A stretch of 64,000 nt of DNA from Colletes latitarsis (lineage: Eukaryota; Arthropoda; Insecta; Hymenoptera; Colletidae). The DNA is taken from contig NC_135141.1 in assembly GCF_051014445.1 (NCBI RefSeq), positions 28,481,422 to 28,545,421 of the forward strand. Reading direction: 5' to 3'. Positions 26,748 through 39,952 of the stretch are shown one piece after another. A program made the translations under genes and the position numbers. The notes under the pieces are model-generated. The model was not told where the DNA came from. It saw only the letters and a program-made list of their open reading frames with translations, and did no database searches. Numbering within the stretch: the stretch's first letter is position 1; every line of letters starts with the position of its first letter.

Positions 26748-28134
26748 CTGTCTGTCCACGTGCCAAGTTTTTATAGAAATCGAGGCACGACAATCCATGT
26801 AGAGCCCCGACCAGCCACATGGTTGGTAGATTATTTTCTAAACCCCCATCTCTGTGCAATGGCTCGAAGTGGAAGGGGGTGGAAAGGTAGAAGAACAAAG
26901 CGACCTATCGTATTTTTCCAGGGCAATCGTAGCCCGGCAATTAAGTGCGAGCCGCGCTCGAACGCGCGGAGATACGCCCGCACGTATTGCAATTTGTATG
27001 GAAATATGAGCCGGTTTCGAGTTTCGTAGGCAGTGGCTGCGTTCAGATATACTCGCGGCGCAGAGAGTGCATTTCCTGTATCGTATCGTAGCTACCCTCG
27101 TTATCATGCAGAGACGGCCACGGCTCGCCTCTCTCGTTCCCTTCCTCCGCGTTCTACGCTTGCAACGTCGCAACACACGAATCCTGGCCATGACGAATGC
27201 CTTCCCGTACCCGGTGCCCTCCATTCTCGATGCAAATGGCCCTTTTCACGCGGAACCACGTCGATACCTAATCTATTTACAGCGGTGGTCGACGATACAA
27301 CCGGAAAAACCGAGTCTTTCGCTCCGTCTGCGTTCACGTTGTCGTCAAAAAATGTCGAATGAACCGTCGGATGCAATTTTAGCCCAAAAGAAAAATTTAC
27401 AGCGTGGAATGAGTAAACAGAGAAGGGAAAGGGCCCTAAAAAAATGCGCCTCTCGATGAAATTCCTCTCAGAAGCCCCGCAAAATGGACCCGCCGGGACT
27501 CTTTCTCGAACGGATTTTATTTCATGATTTTTTTTTCGATCTCTGTACGCGTCACGGGACATTTTCGAAAATGTGATGAACTTGGAGCGTGAAATTTTCA
27601 GTGGTACCCGGTTTCGGGGAATAAATATGACCGTTTCAACGTACGCGGAATATCGTTTTATCGACGGCAGTCCTTTCATTTCGAGATCACTCTGTAATTA
27701 GCGGTTAACGGCGAGGCAAAAGCGCAACTCGCTATAGCTCCGTCGATCCTACGTAACGATTTTTCCTTCGAGTTATTCCTGCCAGTAACCTTGGTACGAC
27801 CTGGCAGCGATTCAACGAGCAAAGTGGTGTTTCCTTTGTGGACGCCTCGCAACGTGAAATTTTTATTCATCGGCTCTCGAAAGCCGGCCAGTACTTTTAT
27901 TTCGAACGGAGGAGAATAGTCGCCAATATTTCGTGACCCTCGAACCACGTTCGATCAAATGTAACAGTTCGATTACGATATGGAAAGAAACTAGATCTTA
28001 TCTTTTCTCGAAACGATAAAATTTGTTCTTTTTTTTTTGTGACTCAGAATTTACTTTCATTTGGAAACTAAAATTTTGCAAAATAAAGAAAATGTGATCA
28101 TTGGATGCATATTATCTTTGTTCCATGAAAGTGT
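26748..28134. other. unique, moderately GC-rich DNA, no gene assigned
   Basis: The longest frame is 27104-27679 minus (191 codons). It overlaps plus-strand frames at 27033-27362 and 27067-27459, and no translation contains a motif I recognise. Open frames on both strands over the same GC-richer 26.8-27.7 kb are what composition alone produces. A diverged exon cannot be excluded. Confidence 0.35.
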
Positions 28135-28710
28135 AGGAGATTCTAGAGGGTGAAATGAGACGAAAATCAAGAATAACAATTTCTTGGTTGAGGCTTCGTT
28201 AAAAAGTTATTAAAAAATTTCAAATCATTCTGGAAAAATTATTTTTGGTTGCAGACATTAATTACAATTATTTTTGGTGAATAGACATACCCCCGAAATC
28301 CTATCCATTTTCGAGAAAAAAATTCGAGAATGTGTGAAATTTTTGGAAGAAAAAAAAAAATTTCAGATCGTTCTAAAAAAATTATTTTCGGTTCCAGGGG
28401 TTAATTACAATCATTTTTGGTGAATAGACATACCCTCGAAATTCTGCGCGTTTTCGAGAAAAAAATTCCTAAACGAAAATATAATGTCTGACCATACGTT
28501 GATACGTTTCACTGAAATTTCACTTGCTTCAAATCGTTTTGGAAAAATTACTTTCGGTTGCGGGGGTCAATTACAATCATTTTTGGTGAATAGACATACC
28601 TTCGAAATCCTACCCACTTTCAAGAAAAAAATTCTTAATTCTTGATTTCTTATTTTGGCCTCTAGAATCTCCCATTAAAATTTTTCCCATGGGTGGCCGA
28701 ACATTCTGTA
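28135..28710. mobile_element. CAGGGTG-family transposon, left end truncated (copy C)
   Basis: Enters the family consensus at GGAGATTCTAGAGGG, so the outermost left terminal repeat is missing. It continues through AGACGAAAATCAAGAATAAC and about two minisatellite units, and ends with the right terminus ...GGGTGGCCGAACATTCTG-TA. It has no coding capacity. Confidence 0.8.
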
Positions 28711-29429
28711 TGCTGTCGACATAAGGTGGAGGCCAACAACGAGAAGTCTCGGGCGCATTTATCCATTGAAATCCTCAAAAGCATCGTTTCTCCGCGGAAC
28801 AATAGTCTTGCTCGGAACAATAGCTTTTCATGTCCAACTCGTCCGAAAGTACGCCTCCGTACACTTTACGGTACAACCGAAAGTTTCTGGACACCAAAAA
28901 GAAAGTTTTCGTTCGGTAGAATGGTTCAATAAACGCTGGAAACCCAACTGTCGCCAAACCGAGCAATAGATGACCTCTTTTGCGTACTGTTACGTACAAT
29001 ATATCAACGTAAAGATTCACCAAATACTTTCCTCCTACATTCAAATGGAAATAATGTTACTAATGAGATATAATTTTTAAAGAACTATTTTTTTTTTATA
29101 CAACACTAGCCTAATTCGTGAAATTTGCAGACAATTGCAAAATAAATAACTTAAAAACTTGTTTCAGTACTAATTTCCGTGACCTGACTAAAATTTATTT
29201 CATTTTTTTCAATATTTTAATGTGAAGAAAGCCCTGTCACTCGTTTACACGTCGAAAAGCAAAGGAATTTTAAAAACGAAGGCGACTAATTTTAGCGTAT
29301 TCAAATTACTGTCTCCCCAGAGAATAAACTAATTACTTTTCGAAAGATAAACTGGAATCCTCGCGATATAGAGAATTGTGCAGGTTGAATCGTTTCGCTA
29401 AGACTCGCCAGACAACAAAATCGTGGGAT

Positions 29430-29950
29430 ATCAACCCACGCATATACCTCGATCCAGTCCTCCCCCAAAGTCAACTTCATCCCTTAGATTTCCCCTCTTC
29501 TAATCCAGCTCTCGAAGACTCAGCCGATCATTTCGCCGGGACGATTCGCTTTATCTACTTCCTCCTCCATTATCTCTTCATTCAAAATCTTCGACCCTTC
29601 TCTTTAATCTCTCGTTCTGTAACTTTTTCTCTCTCCCCGAGTTCTTTTCATCCCCCTCACGCCTCCTCTTATCCATTCGTTCTCTCCGACTACATAATTC
29701 AATTCCCATTTTCCAGGTTCTCTGGGGGAGCTTCGTTTTTCAACGGCGTGTCCATTCGCTCCGAAGCGTTCGTTGTTCTCCACCAAGATCGAGCCTTTAC
29801 CCCTGCAATCCCTCTTCGTTGTTCCTTTCGACGCCTCGGTTCTTCGACGATCGCGTTACCCTCTATTTCCTGAAATCTCTATCTTCCCTCTTTCTCGTCC
29901 TCTTCGTGGTCATTTTTCATCATCCGTCTACATTCTCTGCTTTGGCAACA
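29430..29950 (+). other. pyrimidine-rich segment
   Basis: The plus strand is dominated by C and T (for example TTTTTCTCTCTCCCCGAG). The 165-codon open frame across it is a by-product of few purines and therefore few stop codons. No function can be assigned. Confidence 0.5.
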
Positions 29951-32900
29951 ACGCTGGGATAACGTATCGTTGACGAGCTATCGCCGTCCATCTTTGAAGG
30001 AAAGATTGTTATTTCGCGTTACTGTAATCGCGATGCTTCGATTCCAATTCCTCACAGAAATACTTCAAAATCTCGACAACGAAATATTGTGGACTTCGAG
30101 ACCTGGGTAATCTTAGGCCAAATAGTTTCTAATTCTTTAAAAATGAATTTTATACCTGTTAAAGAATCTCTAGAATGTTTCAACTAGGAACCAAGGTGTT
30201 AGGGAACTAACGTGTCTCGCAAACTCTTAAATATCTCGACGCAAGAAAATGGAAGCATATAGGTGATTTCTTTTTTTAAATAACCACTTTTTTTTATTCT
30301 CGATTTCAACAGATTCGCGTATTCTGAGTATAAAAGTTTGTCCTAAAATTTACTGTACGTCTCCATTTGCAAGAGTACCATTTCTACGATATTTTCTCCC
30401 GTTATTTGAAATAATCGAGATATTTACGTGGACATACGTCCAATATCTGGAACAATCACCAAGCACGCTGTTAATTACGTCACCAGAAATCCCGTTTATG
30501 TTTGTTGTCTGCGATCGCGGTATAAGTTCGCGCAGGGAAATTTCCAGCGGGTAATTCGATCGGCGCGATTACTTGGGAGACGCTTTATAAAGGCGGACTC
30601 GAGAGCACCGCGGACTGCTCCAAAGCTTTTAGGTTAATGTCGAAGTTCTTGGCCGTTTGAGAAGTTTATCGCGTTATATCGATCCGTGTTGACCTGTAAC
30701 GCGTTACGTGAGCCACGGTCATACGACGATGCCTCGCATTAGTGCTCTTCCGCCACGTTTGACCACCCTGTTCACGCGCTGCAAACAACTGGGCTTGGGA
30801 ACCAAGCTTGTTGCCCCGCGAACGCGTCGAAACGAGAACGAAAGTGCGTGGGAAATCGAGGGGTGAGCGAAATCTACCCCGTATTTGACACAATTTTCTA
30901 CTCCAACGTAGGTATCCGATCTATAAAACGACGTCCGTCGAAATTGGAGAAGCAAATGTTCTTCAAAATTTAATATAACTCAGTCCATACGACATCAGAG
31001 ACAGTTTAAGTCATCGTTTCGCTGATTTTGATTTCAAATTTGTATAAAAAAATAAACCTCGAGAGGTGAAATCGAGATGATTCTTTTTCAGTTTGTTCCA
31101 AATTTTTAATAACTCGATCTCGAGTCTGTATTCAAAAAATAATAATTTGTAATTCTCGACGTTGAAAAATTGATTTTTCATACGGAACAGAATCTATTTT
31201 GAAAGCTCGCCTATCAGATTTGAATTCACCGCGCGAAACAGAATCGTTCGGGTGTTCGAAACGTCTTAAAGCACGATGAATGTGTTCCGTAGCCTGCTGG
31301 GTATCATAACCGCATCCACCGTTGTTGCTATTCGCGTTGCCTTTCAAGACGAAACGGACCAAGTCCCAACGACTCCCGTAGGTATTCTTCCCGTCGTAAG
31401 ATATTTGAATTTTCGAGAATTCCCGCGTTTCCCTGTAGATTCCAAACTACGCGAAACACTTACTGTTAAGTCCAGAACAATAGCTACCGCTATAAATAGC
31501 GAATAATTCGTGAACTACGGTCCACCGTAGCTCTTCCCCATATATTTGCTTGAATCTTGGTTTAAAAAATGGATACTAAGATTTATACTAAGAAGAACTA
31601 TCTAAGATTTCGTTGTTTGCGAGTGAAATTTGGTCAACTGTGATTGGATGATTATTCATAGGAAGAAATAGTTATTAAAGATTGGGAAAGTGTTTTTTTC
31701 TATTAAATAATTCTAACTATTCTAGTGTTACTTCTTGTGATTTGAATGGAATTTACTTATGGGAACAGATTGCTCTCCCAGTGACGAGTAATATGGCGTT
31801 TCGTCATAGGGTGTTGTGGTAAGCTCATCAATAAAGCTGATTCGACAATCTATCGCTTCAGACGCGTGATTAAACGCGACTCCTGTGCAGGAAACAACAG
31901 TTTAATGCATCAGCCCTTCGGTGATGTTATCCAGAGACTCGAATTTATCCATCGTATTCTGTTACATACTTCGGTTAATAGTAACGAAAATTTCGTTGGA
32001 TATTTTTAAGAATTTCTACGATATTTGTTACGTACTCGTGATAGTTCGAGAATACTGTGTATTATTCCAGGGTTAAAATAGGCCACCGTTCACATAGTAT
32101 GCAAATTTGCGAAAGACGCGGTCAATTGACTCCCCCTGCACGTACGACTCGACGATTATTTTAGAATTTGCATTTACCCGGGAATTTTTCAACCTATCCA
32201 ATTTTCTATGAGTAGGTTTGCACTACTACAATTCACGAATCGCCCGTAAGTGGATTCACGTCTCGATCGAGAAAGGTGTAATAGGGCTTATTAGACTAAT
32301 CTATCAAAAATAAACAAGCGCCTTTCTGTATCAATTCTTTCACATTTTACCATGTATGCGTTTATGGGAAACTTCTCAAAAAATTACGCATCAAAGATAC
32401 GAATTATTACATTTACGATCTCCTATAAAGCTTCTGTTTCATTAATGAATTTGTCACGATAAATATATATACGAATTATTTGTATTTTATGTTTTTACTG
32501 TCAGAACACATTTACCCCTTTTCATCGAACTTGGACCACGACTGAAAATTTATTTAATCCCGATGTGCATACTAACACGAACTCCTCAAAGGAGCAAGAC
32601 GAGGAAGGCGGGCCCCGGTGGCGGTCAATATTATAGCCTGTTCCGTAGACGATTATTCCAACATTGTCGAGGAAATGAACCTCCGGTGTTCTACTTAATA
32701 GCAGACGCTTCCCGTGTTCTCGCTACGTCGACGTCAAAGCGCAGTCAAAAGCAGTTGATGACGATGATGAACCAACAGGGACGCCTCGATCTTCCTTGAT
32801 TCGAGCAAAGGCAAGCACAAGTCCCGTGTGGCAGCCAACCGTTCGCAATAATAATCCGATGGAACTTTGCTTCGACGCGAATCGCTATATCCTGTCAAGG

Positions 32901-33207
32901 TATTAGGGCTGCCATGTCAAACACGCAGCCCCCGACCATTACATTTTGTGGTCCCCTTGATCCCTTTATTATAAGCGTTATTACTCGCTCAGAATTTTGA
33001 CATTAATCTTTCAATAACCCGGGGCACCAAGAAAATTTAACCGCAACAGTCTGACACACGAATGCGACAAGAACGAAAATTAAATTTATTTAACGATAGA
33101 TTTAACAACATTCAGCCCACAAATATTCATCGAAACTCTTTGCATTTTCTTTTAATCACGAATGTACACTACAGCCCATAAGTTACCAGCCATTTTGCTT
33201 TTCCACC

Positions 33208-33233
33208 TTGGAAAATGCAAATTAAGGTACCAG
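33208..33233 (+). repeat. 26-bp dispersed repeat, copy 1
   Basis: Starts CTTGGAAAATGCAAATTAAG and ends GTACCA. It is identical to 37930-37955, and weaker similarity extends some 20 bp to the left (ATTTTGCT). The pair is probably the remnant of an old interspersed element. Confidence 0.6.
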
Positions 33234-35772
33234 ATTTCTCGCGGCAACTTTATTACCTCGTTTTCTTATATTTGGTCGCATTAATTTACATGAAATTCGA
33301 AAAAAATAAAACAAAGTTGCAGTAACTGAAATTCTGTTAGTAAGCAAATTTTCCAAATAAACGAATTTAAAGTCGAATAATGTCACGTGTGTTGCAAAAG
33401 TTTGGAACAATGTTAATGAAAAAAATACTGAACAGACGAGTGTTGATGGAATTCTTTAGTTTGCTAATATTTTCGTACAATCCGCGTGGTTACGTTTCCT
33501 TTCTAATGAAATTAGCAAATAAGTGTTTTTATAATTTATGTCCAGTGGCTCGTTAAAATTGGGAGCAACTTGGTTAGCAATTTTACACGAGCAAAAGATA
33601 GGAGCTCAATGTTTTCCTTTATGAAATTTTTACAATGGTGCCTTTATCAGCTCTCAGAAGCATTCAGTTTTAGAATTGACTATTTTAGAATAGTCTAATA
33701 TTAATCCAGACGCTTCCCGGTGTCGAACTGCTGTGAAATTTTCATCGATGCACTATTTATTTGTCCGCCTGAAATCGACGCGATTATCGGAATCAGCTGA
33801 TTCAAAATAGATCGATACGAATGAATGAAAATTGTCTGAATGCTTTGACGTCGCACGCAAGACTTATTGGAATTCGATATCATACAAATACTTTTACCTC
33901 CAGATCGTGGTATATTTTTAAAAAATAAAGTAAGGAGAAAAATAGCGTTATTCGCGATTAAATAAATTCCCTCCCCTGTTGTTTCATCTACTTACGGAAC
34001 AAAGTAGCTTCATTTTCAATAAATATTATTTTCAAGGGAATATTCTAGCGGTAAAAGCTCCGTGTTCTCTTTTTTTCTAAATTCACCGTTTCGAAAACCG
34101 CCGCGGGCAAATTGAAAATATCGAAAACTGATCCACGCGGCGAGCTTTTTCCAGCGTCCGCAGAAATTAAACATCAAAACGCGACGTTCCGCGGATCTAT
34201 CGGTAAAAAATATCGGAGACTTCTCTACGATTTACGTGTTTTCGTTTTCGAAAGTAATTATTTTCACGATGATCTCTTCATTCGCGAAACGCTCCAATAA
34301 TCTCTCATCGCACATTTTTACTGCCACGAGAATTGGGCTAATTGTAAGAAATAGTAATTAGGTAGGACATTAATTGCGTTTCTTTTCCGGGTTCGTTTAA
34401 ATCTTGGGAATCACAGTTAATAGGAACATTTTCATAACTGAAAGAAACCGAACACGGCGAAATAACCCGTGAAATAAAAACACATCAAATCGTACGATCA
34501 TAGACATAAAATTCCACAATTTAAGAACCGGTTGTGACAAAAATTCTCGCTATTCGAAGGGAACGAAGATATGAATTATGGAAGACGATTTGCTAGCATT
34601 CGATCGACGATTTAATCCGGCCTAAACGTTCGTAATTGAGCTAAGCGGCTGATGACCGCAAAGCTTAGTGCAATTTGCGCGCCAAAATTGTCGAGAATCT
34701 GATCGATCTCGATATCCTCGCGAATGCACCTAAGAAAGGATTCGATATTGATTTCGATGATATCGAGATACGATTCTACGCCAAATTATTTTAATTTTGT
34801 TAACTGTTCGAAATTATTAAATTATTAAATTGTTGGTGTCGTAATTTTTTATTCGTCGCGACGTAACCGACGAATAACTCGCGGCAATAATTAGAGACGC
34901 GTCGAGCAAAAAGCTTCCACGGAATTGCGAATCCGGATCGTTTATTTTTGCCGTAACGTTTCCAGACTGCCGCGCGGTCTGATCAAAAACGGTCTACTTC
35001 CACTTCTATCCGATCCCACTGACGCTTCTTGCTCGTTAATCACACTTTTCTTACGACCGTCGCGCGTTTTGCTTTACAAGTCTGGCGAGCTCATCCTCCC
35101 ACGACGATGTAATTTACAGAGGAAATCACAACGTTACTGCCAAGAGAGAGAGAGAGTGGTACCTCTTTCACTTCGACGCTTTTTATCAATTTTAATCTCG
35201 AAATACAGGACAGATTTAATTGACCGCGACAGGTATTTCTTTCGAGAATTTAAACACGCGACGATAATTAAGGGACGAGCGAACATTAATTTACGAATAA
35301 ACATTCTTAGCGAGCAAACGTTGTTCCTCAAATAGAAAATAGAGCAATTTGTATATATATTATCGTGCATTTTGAGCGTACTGTTCTTGGTAATAGGTTT
35401 CAACGCGATATAAACTCACGGATATCAATCAATTTATATGAAAATTAATATTGAACGTAAACCAGAATTCCAAAGGACCAATCATGCTCCTGCAGTCATT
35501 AATCTCTTAATTCAGTATTCATGTTATGGGAACAAATAATTTCTGATAGTCCATTATTCATTCAATCTAAACATTTGGCTACTTTAATTATTATTTCACG
35601 CTTACCGCGAACCTCAAAAATATGTTCATCTCATTTAATCATCTCGTGGTAATTCAAGTATTTATTTCCTTCGAAAATGTTTAATTAATTTTAAATTAAT
35701 CCAAAGAAGTAATAACTAAACGAAACTGATTCTTTAGAAAACTTTATACTTTACTCGTTTGCTTATATTATA

Positions 35773-36981
35773 GAGGGTGGTCGGCTACCCCTGAGAAATA
35801 TTGTAATGAGAGATTCTAGAGGCCCAAATAAGACGAAAATCAAAAATATCAATTTTTTGACAGGCTTCGTTAAAAAGTTATTAAAAAATTTCAAATCACT
35901 CTGGAAAAATTATTTTCGGATGCAGGCGTCAATTGCAATTATTTTTGGTGAACACACATATCCCCGAAATTCTACCCATTTCCGAGAAAAAAATTCGAGA
36001 AAGTGTGAAATTTTTCGACGAAATTAAAAAATTTCAAATCACACTAAAAAAATTATATATAGTTACAGGGGTCGATTACAAACATTTTTGGTCAATACAC
36101 ATACCCCTGAAATTCTACCCATTTTCGAGAGAAAAATTCGAGTAGGTACTGAAATTTTTCGACGAAATTAAAAAATTTCAAATCACACTAAAAAAATTAT
36201 ATATAGTTACAGGGGTCGATTACAAGCATTTTTGGTCAATACACATACCCCCGAAATTCTACCCATTTCCGAGAAAAAAATTCGAGAAAGTGTGAAATTT
36301 TTAGACGAAATTAAAAAATTTCAAATCACACTAAAAAAATTATATATAGTTACAGGGGTCAATTACAAATATTTTTGGTCAATACACATACCCCTGAAAT
36401 TCTACCCATTTCCGAGAAAAAAATTCGAGAAAGTGTGAAATTTTTCGACGAAATTAAAAAATTTCAAATCACACTAAAAAAATTATATATAGTTACAGGG
36501 GTCAATTACAAGCATTTTTGGTGAAAAGACATACCCTCGAAATTCTACCCATTTCCGAGAAAAAAATTCGAGAAAGTGTGAAATTTTTCGACGAAATTAA
36601 AAAATTTCAAATCACACTAAAAAAATTATATATAGTTACAGGGGTCAATTACAAGCATTTTTGGTGAAAAGACATACCCTCGAAATTCTGCGCATTTTCG
36701 AGAAAAAAATTCCTGAACGAAAATATAATGTCTGACCATACGTTGATATGTTTCACTGAAATTTCACGTGTTTCAAATCGTTCTGAAAAAATTATTTTCA
36801 GTTGCAGGGGTCAATTGCAACCATTTTTAGTCAATAGACATACCCTCGAAATCCTACCCACTTTCAAGAAAAAAATTCTTAACGAAGCCTCCATCAACAA
36901 ATTGGTATTCTTGATTTTCGTCTTACTTTGGCCTCTAGAATCTCTCATTAAAATTTTTCCCAGGGGTGGCTGAACGCCCTG
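35773..36981. mobile_element. CAGGGTG-family transposon (copy D), expanded minisatellite
   Basis: The left end is slightly mutated (GAGGGTGGTCGGCTACCCCT) and the right end reads ...GTGGCTGAACGCCCTG-TA. The interior holds about five near-identical 143-bp units (landmark ACAGGGGTC near 36067, 36210, 36352, 36496 and 36639). These contain a variant, AAATTATATATAGTTACAG, that is specific to this copy. So the minisatellite expanded after insertion or in the immediate parent copy. The short open frames here are repeat shadows. Confidence 0.88.
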
Positions 36982-39952
36982 TATATTAAATATTCTCACG
37001 AACGTTCGAAACGTTTCGCAGTTGCGTTAAATAGGGTTGTAATTGATCTTCGACCGCCGTCGCTGCTTTGGTTTTACAATCCCTCGAAACGCAACAGTGT
37101 CGACTGTCCTATCTCGTCCAGGATCGTTGTTTCATTCATGAGCCCCGAGTTCCGACTTCTATTTTCCCGCGTGTAAATAAAGTTTAAGTGAAAAAGTTCG
37201 GCAATAAATTTTTACGCGAACGATACCCGTGAAATCCCCGCGACTACGCTCGCAATTTTCATCCCCTAACGATATCAGTCGCTGACTTTTAAAATTTATG
37301 AGCTTTTCGATCCGCGACGTCCAACTTTAAACAATGAACCGAGGATCAAGAAATCGAAATTTCCCTTCTGGAATCATTTTTAACGATTTTTTTTCTTCGA
37401 GGATAAGGTATCTTCCTGATTAACCAACCGTGCTCCCGTCCCTTTCTTTTTACTTTCTACTTTTTCATAGTGTTTGCCGACTTAGGGGGAACGTGCAAAT
37501 CGTCGACGATAACAGAGTCCATTTTCCACGATCGATAACTGTACTTCGAGCCGAATCACGGCTGGAAATTACTTGTTAAGCGAAATAATTTGTTTTAAAT
37601 TTGACGAACTTGTGCGATACAAAAGCTGTTCGATTTTAAAAATTACCCGATGAAAATACTGGACGAAACAATATTTAATTAACATCCACGAAGTTAAATA
37701 TGCAACGAGTGGAGTCGATGTAGAATAAAATTGGTTTCACATTGATATAAGTAGAAATAGTTGTTAAATGGTCGGACGTTCTAGACGTGTACCACAAAAT
37801 ATATTCATTTGTCTTGAAAACGAAGCATTGTACAAAATAATTTCATTCCACAGTTTGGACTTTGGACGAGTTTTATTAATATATTGCAAAGAGTTTGGTA
37901 TGATATTAATAGCAATTTTGCTGGTCGATCTTGGAAAATGCAAATTAAGGTACCAAATAATAAATCATCTCAGTAAATTTCCACTCATATTAAATAAGAC
38001 GCTTTTTCCATATTAAAAAATGTACGAAACGCTCGACGATATTTTTTCTGCAAATATAAATACCGCATACGTGATTTTAATCATTCCGTTAAGTTTGCAT
38101 TTTTTATCCATCTCTTTAAATCATTTTAAAAAGTGCATTTTCCTTGAAGCTGACCAAACACCAAAATACAGAGACTGGATAATAAAGTACACTTAAATTT
38201 TAACTAGTTTTATCGCTTTCGGTGTCAAAAATACGTATAATTCTCAGTCTCATTTCGCCGTGCTTCTACAAAAAAAAGAACCTCCCTGACACTCGTACGA
38301 GTTCAATTTGCATAAAATCGCGAGGTGTAACTTCGTTACGCACAATTCTCAACGCGAACGAGTTCTTCTCGGTTGTAAATAAGCACGGATTTTCACGTTT
38401 GCGTCGTCGCCACTGCATTTCCCTCCCCCGGTGGCACGCGGCATAAAGAAAACGCAAATGGAATGACCGTATAAAAATGAACTCGCGCCCTGAAGTAGGC
38501 CATCGCGAGTTATGTGCCCCGAAGCTAGGCGAAAGAAAACGAAATGGGATATCTTCGTCGTCGATTTAACGATTCATTGCGTCGTCCGGCCGCGCTGTCG
38601 TCCGTTTTAATTAAAACGTTCATCGAAAGCTCCCCCTCCTTGATTACACTTTACTATCCACACTCGTTAATTCGTTACGTTGAAGTTAATTAGCAGTACG
38701 TAACCGAACGAGTACGAGTCGACCGCCACTTCAACGAAAGTGTATTAACGAGTTAATTGCCTTTGTCAGGTTTAACGGAAAGTTACGTATTTATGAAAAT
38801 ATTTAAACGTCTCGTGCAAACTCGCGCCTGTGTATTTTACCGCGGGAAATTAATCGAACGATCAAACTTCGTAATCCGATTCCCAATTACGATTCGACGA
38901 TTCCGCCTTCGTTTGCAAACTAAATCATATCCGTGTTAGTATATTAATCACGCCGACCTGAAAAATTAAGCTTCACTCTCGCTTTTCGATCCCTCTGTCG
39001 CGAAGATCGCGTTGGAAATTGATTAGCTGGCGGATGGCGAGACTCGTCGGGGTCCACGTGTAACGAAGAACGTCCGAATAACTCGTAAACAAAATTTTCC
39101 GGGTGTATTGCTCGCCCTGGGAACAATGCGTACGCGAGAGGACGAACAGGGAATAGCGACGAAAAAATAGAATCACTGTCTGGGACAAAGAATGGTTGGC
39201 AGCGACGGCGAGATTTAATTGTGCGTGATTTATTCGATTCGAAATTAACCCTCTCGATTCGTTACTTTATCTTTCACGATAAAACAGAATTTCTTGGTTA
39301 TTTATACACTCACAAATTAATTGCTACTGATAGTATTTTGAATATATTTTTTTTAATGCAATAATTACGAATGTTCTAAAAGGAATCCTAAAGTGTTTCA
39401 GTAGTTGATATCTTGTATTACAAATTGATTAGAAATTTTATTTTTATTATTAAAGTACATTACTAGTACTTTAAATAGATATAATTATGTATTTTTAAGG
39501 AAACAATTAAAAGAGTTGCTTGGCCAAAAAGAAATTATAAATAAAAGAAGCGATCCAACAATATCAACTTACATGATAACTTGATTAGTACATTAAAAAT
39601 TGTGATTGTATATGCAAACAAGAGGTACCACGCATTCGCAGATTTTTCTCGCGATTCTGTTTCTTTCTCGAGAGAGAAAATACAGGCGTCGAGCCTCCGG
39701 GATTTGTCTTTATAAATAATTTCAGATTCATCCCCGTCTAACCCGAAACATGGCGGCGTTAATCCCACCCTCGCGTTCATACAGCCAGAACAATGCTATC
39801 CCACCCACCTTTGAAGTCAGTTCGTTTTTATTATCTTCCGCTGGGCGCGAAGTTCGTGCATGAGATTTAATTCAAGGCACAATTAATTAGTTCGTTACAC
39901 GAATGTACCGTCCCATAATTAAGAAGAGTAATCGCAAAGAAAGGGCAGCTAT
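36982..39952. other. unique DNA, no gene recognised
   Basis: AT-rich with a modestly GC-richer 38.4-39.2 kb. Contains the second copy of the 26-bp dispersed repeat (37930-37955). The short frames here match nothing I recognise. Confidence 0.5.
37930..37955 (+). repeat. 26-bp dispersed repeat, copy 2
   Basis: Identical over 26 bp to 33208-33233, 4.7 kb away, in direct orientation. Confidence 0.6.

Larger units (their letters stand above)
28711..35772. other. 7-kb unique region without a recognisable gene
   Basis: Mostly AT-rich, with a pyrimidine-rich segment at 29430-29950 and GC-richer patches at 30430-30870 and 32560-32900. Frames such as 29376-29873, 31276-31506 and 34925-35335 (plus) show no domains, and the first is low-complexity Ser/Pro/Phe from CT-rich DNA. 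The stretch may be intronic or intergenic. Confidence 0.5.

Noticed and set aside
27104..27679. 191-codon minus-strand open frame
   Set aside because: Overlapped by two plus-strand frames in a GC-richer patch. No motif, signal peptide or splice context is recognised.
29376..29873. 165-codon plus-strand open frame
   Set aside because: It is produced by a CT-rich stretch. Its Ser/Pro/Phe-rich sequence has no recognisable domain.
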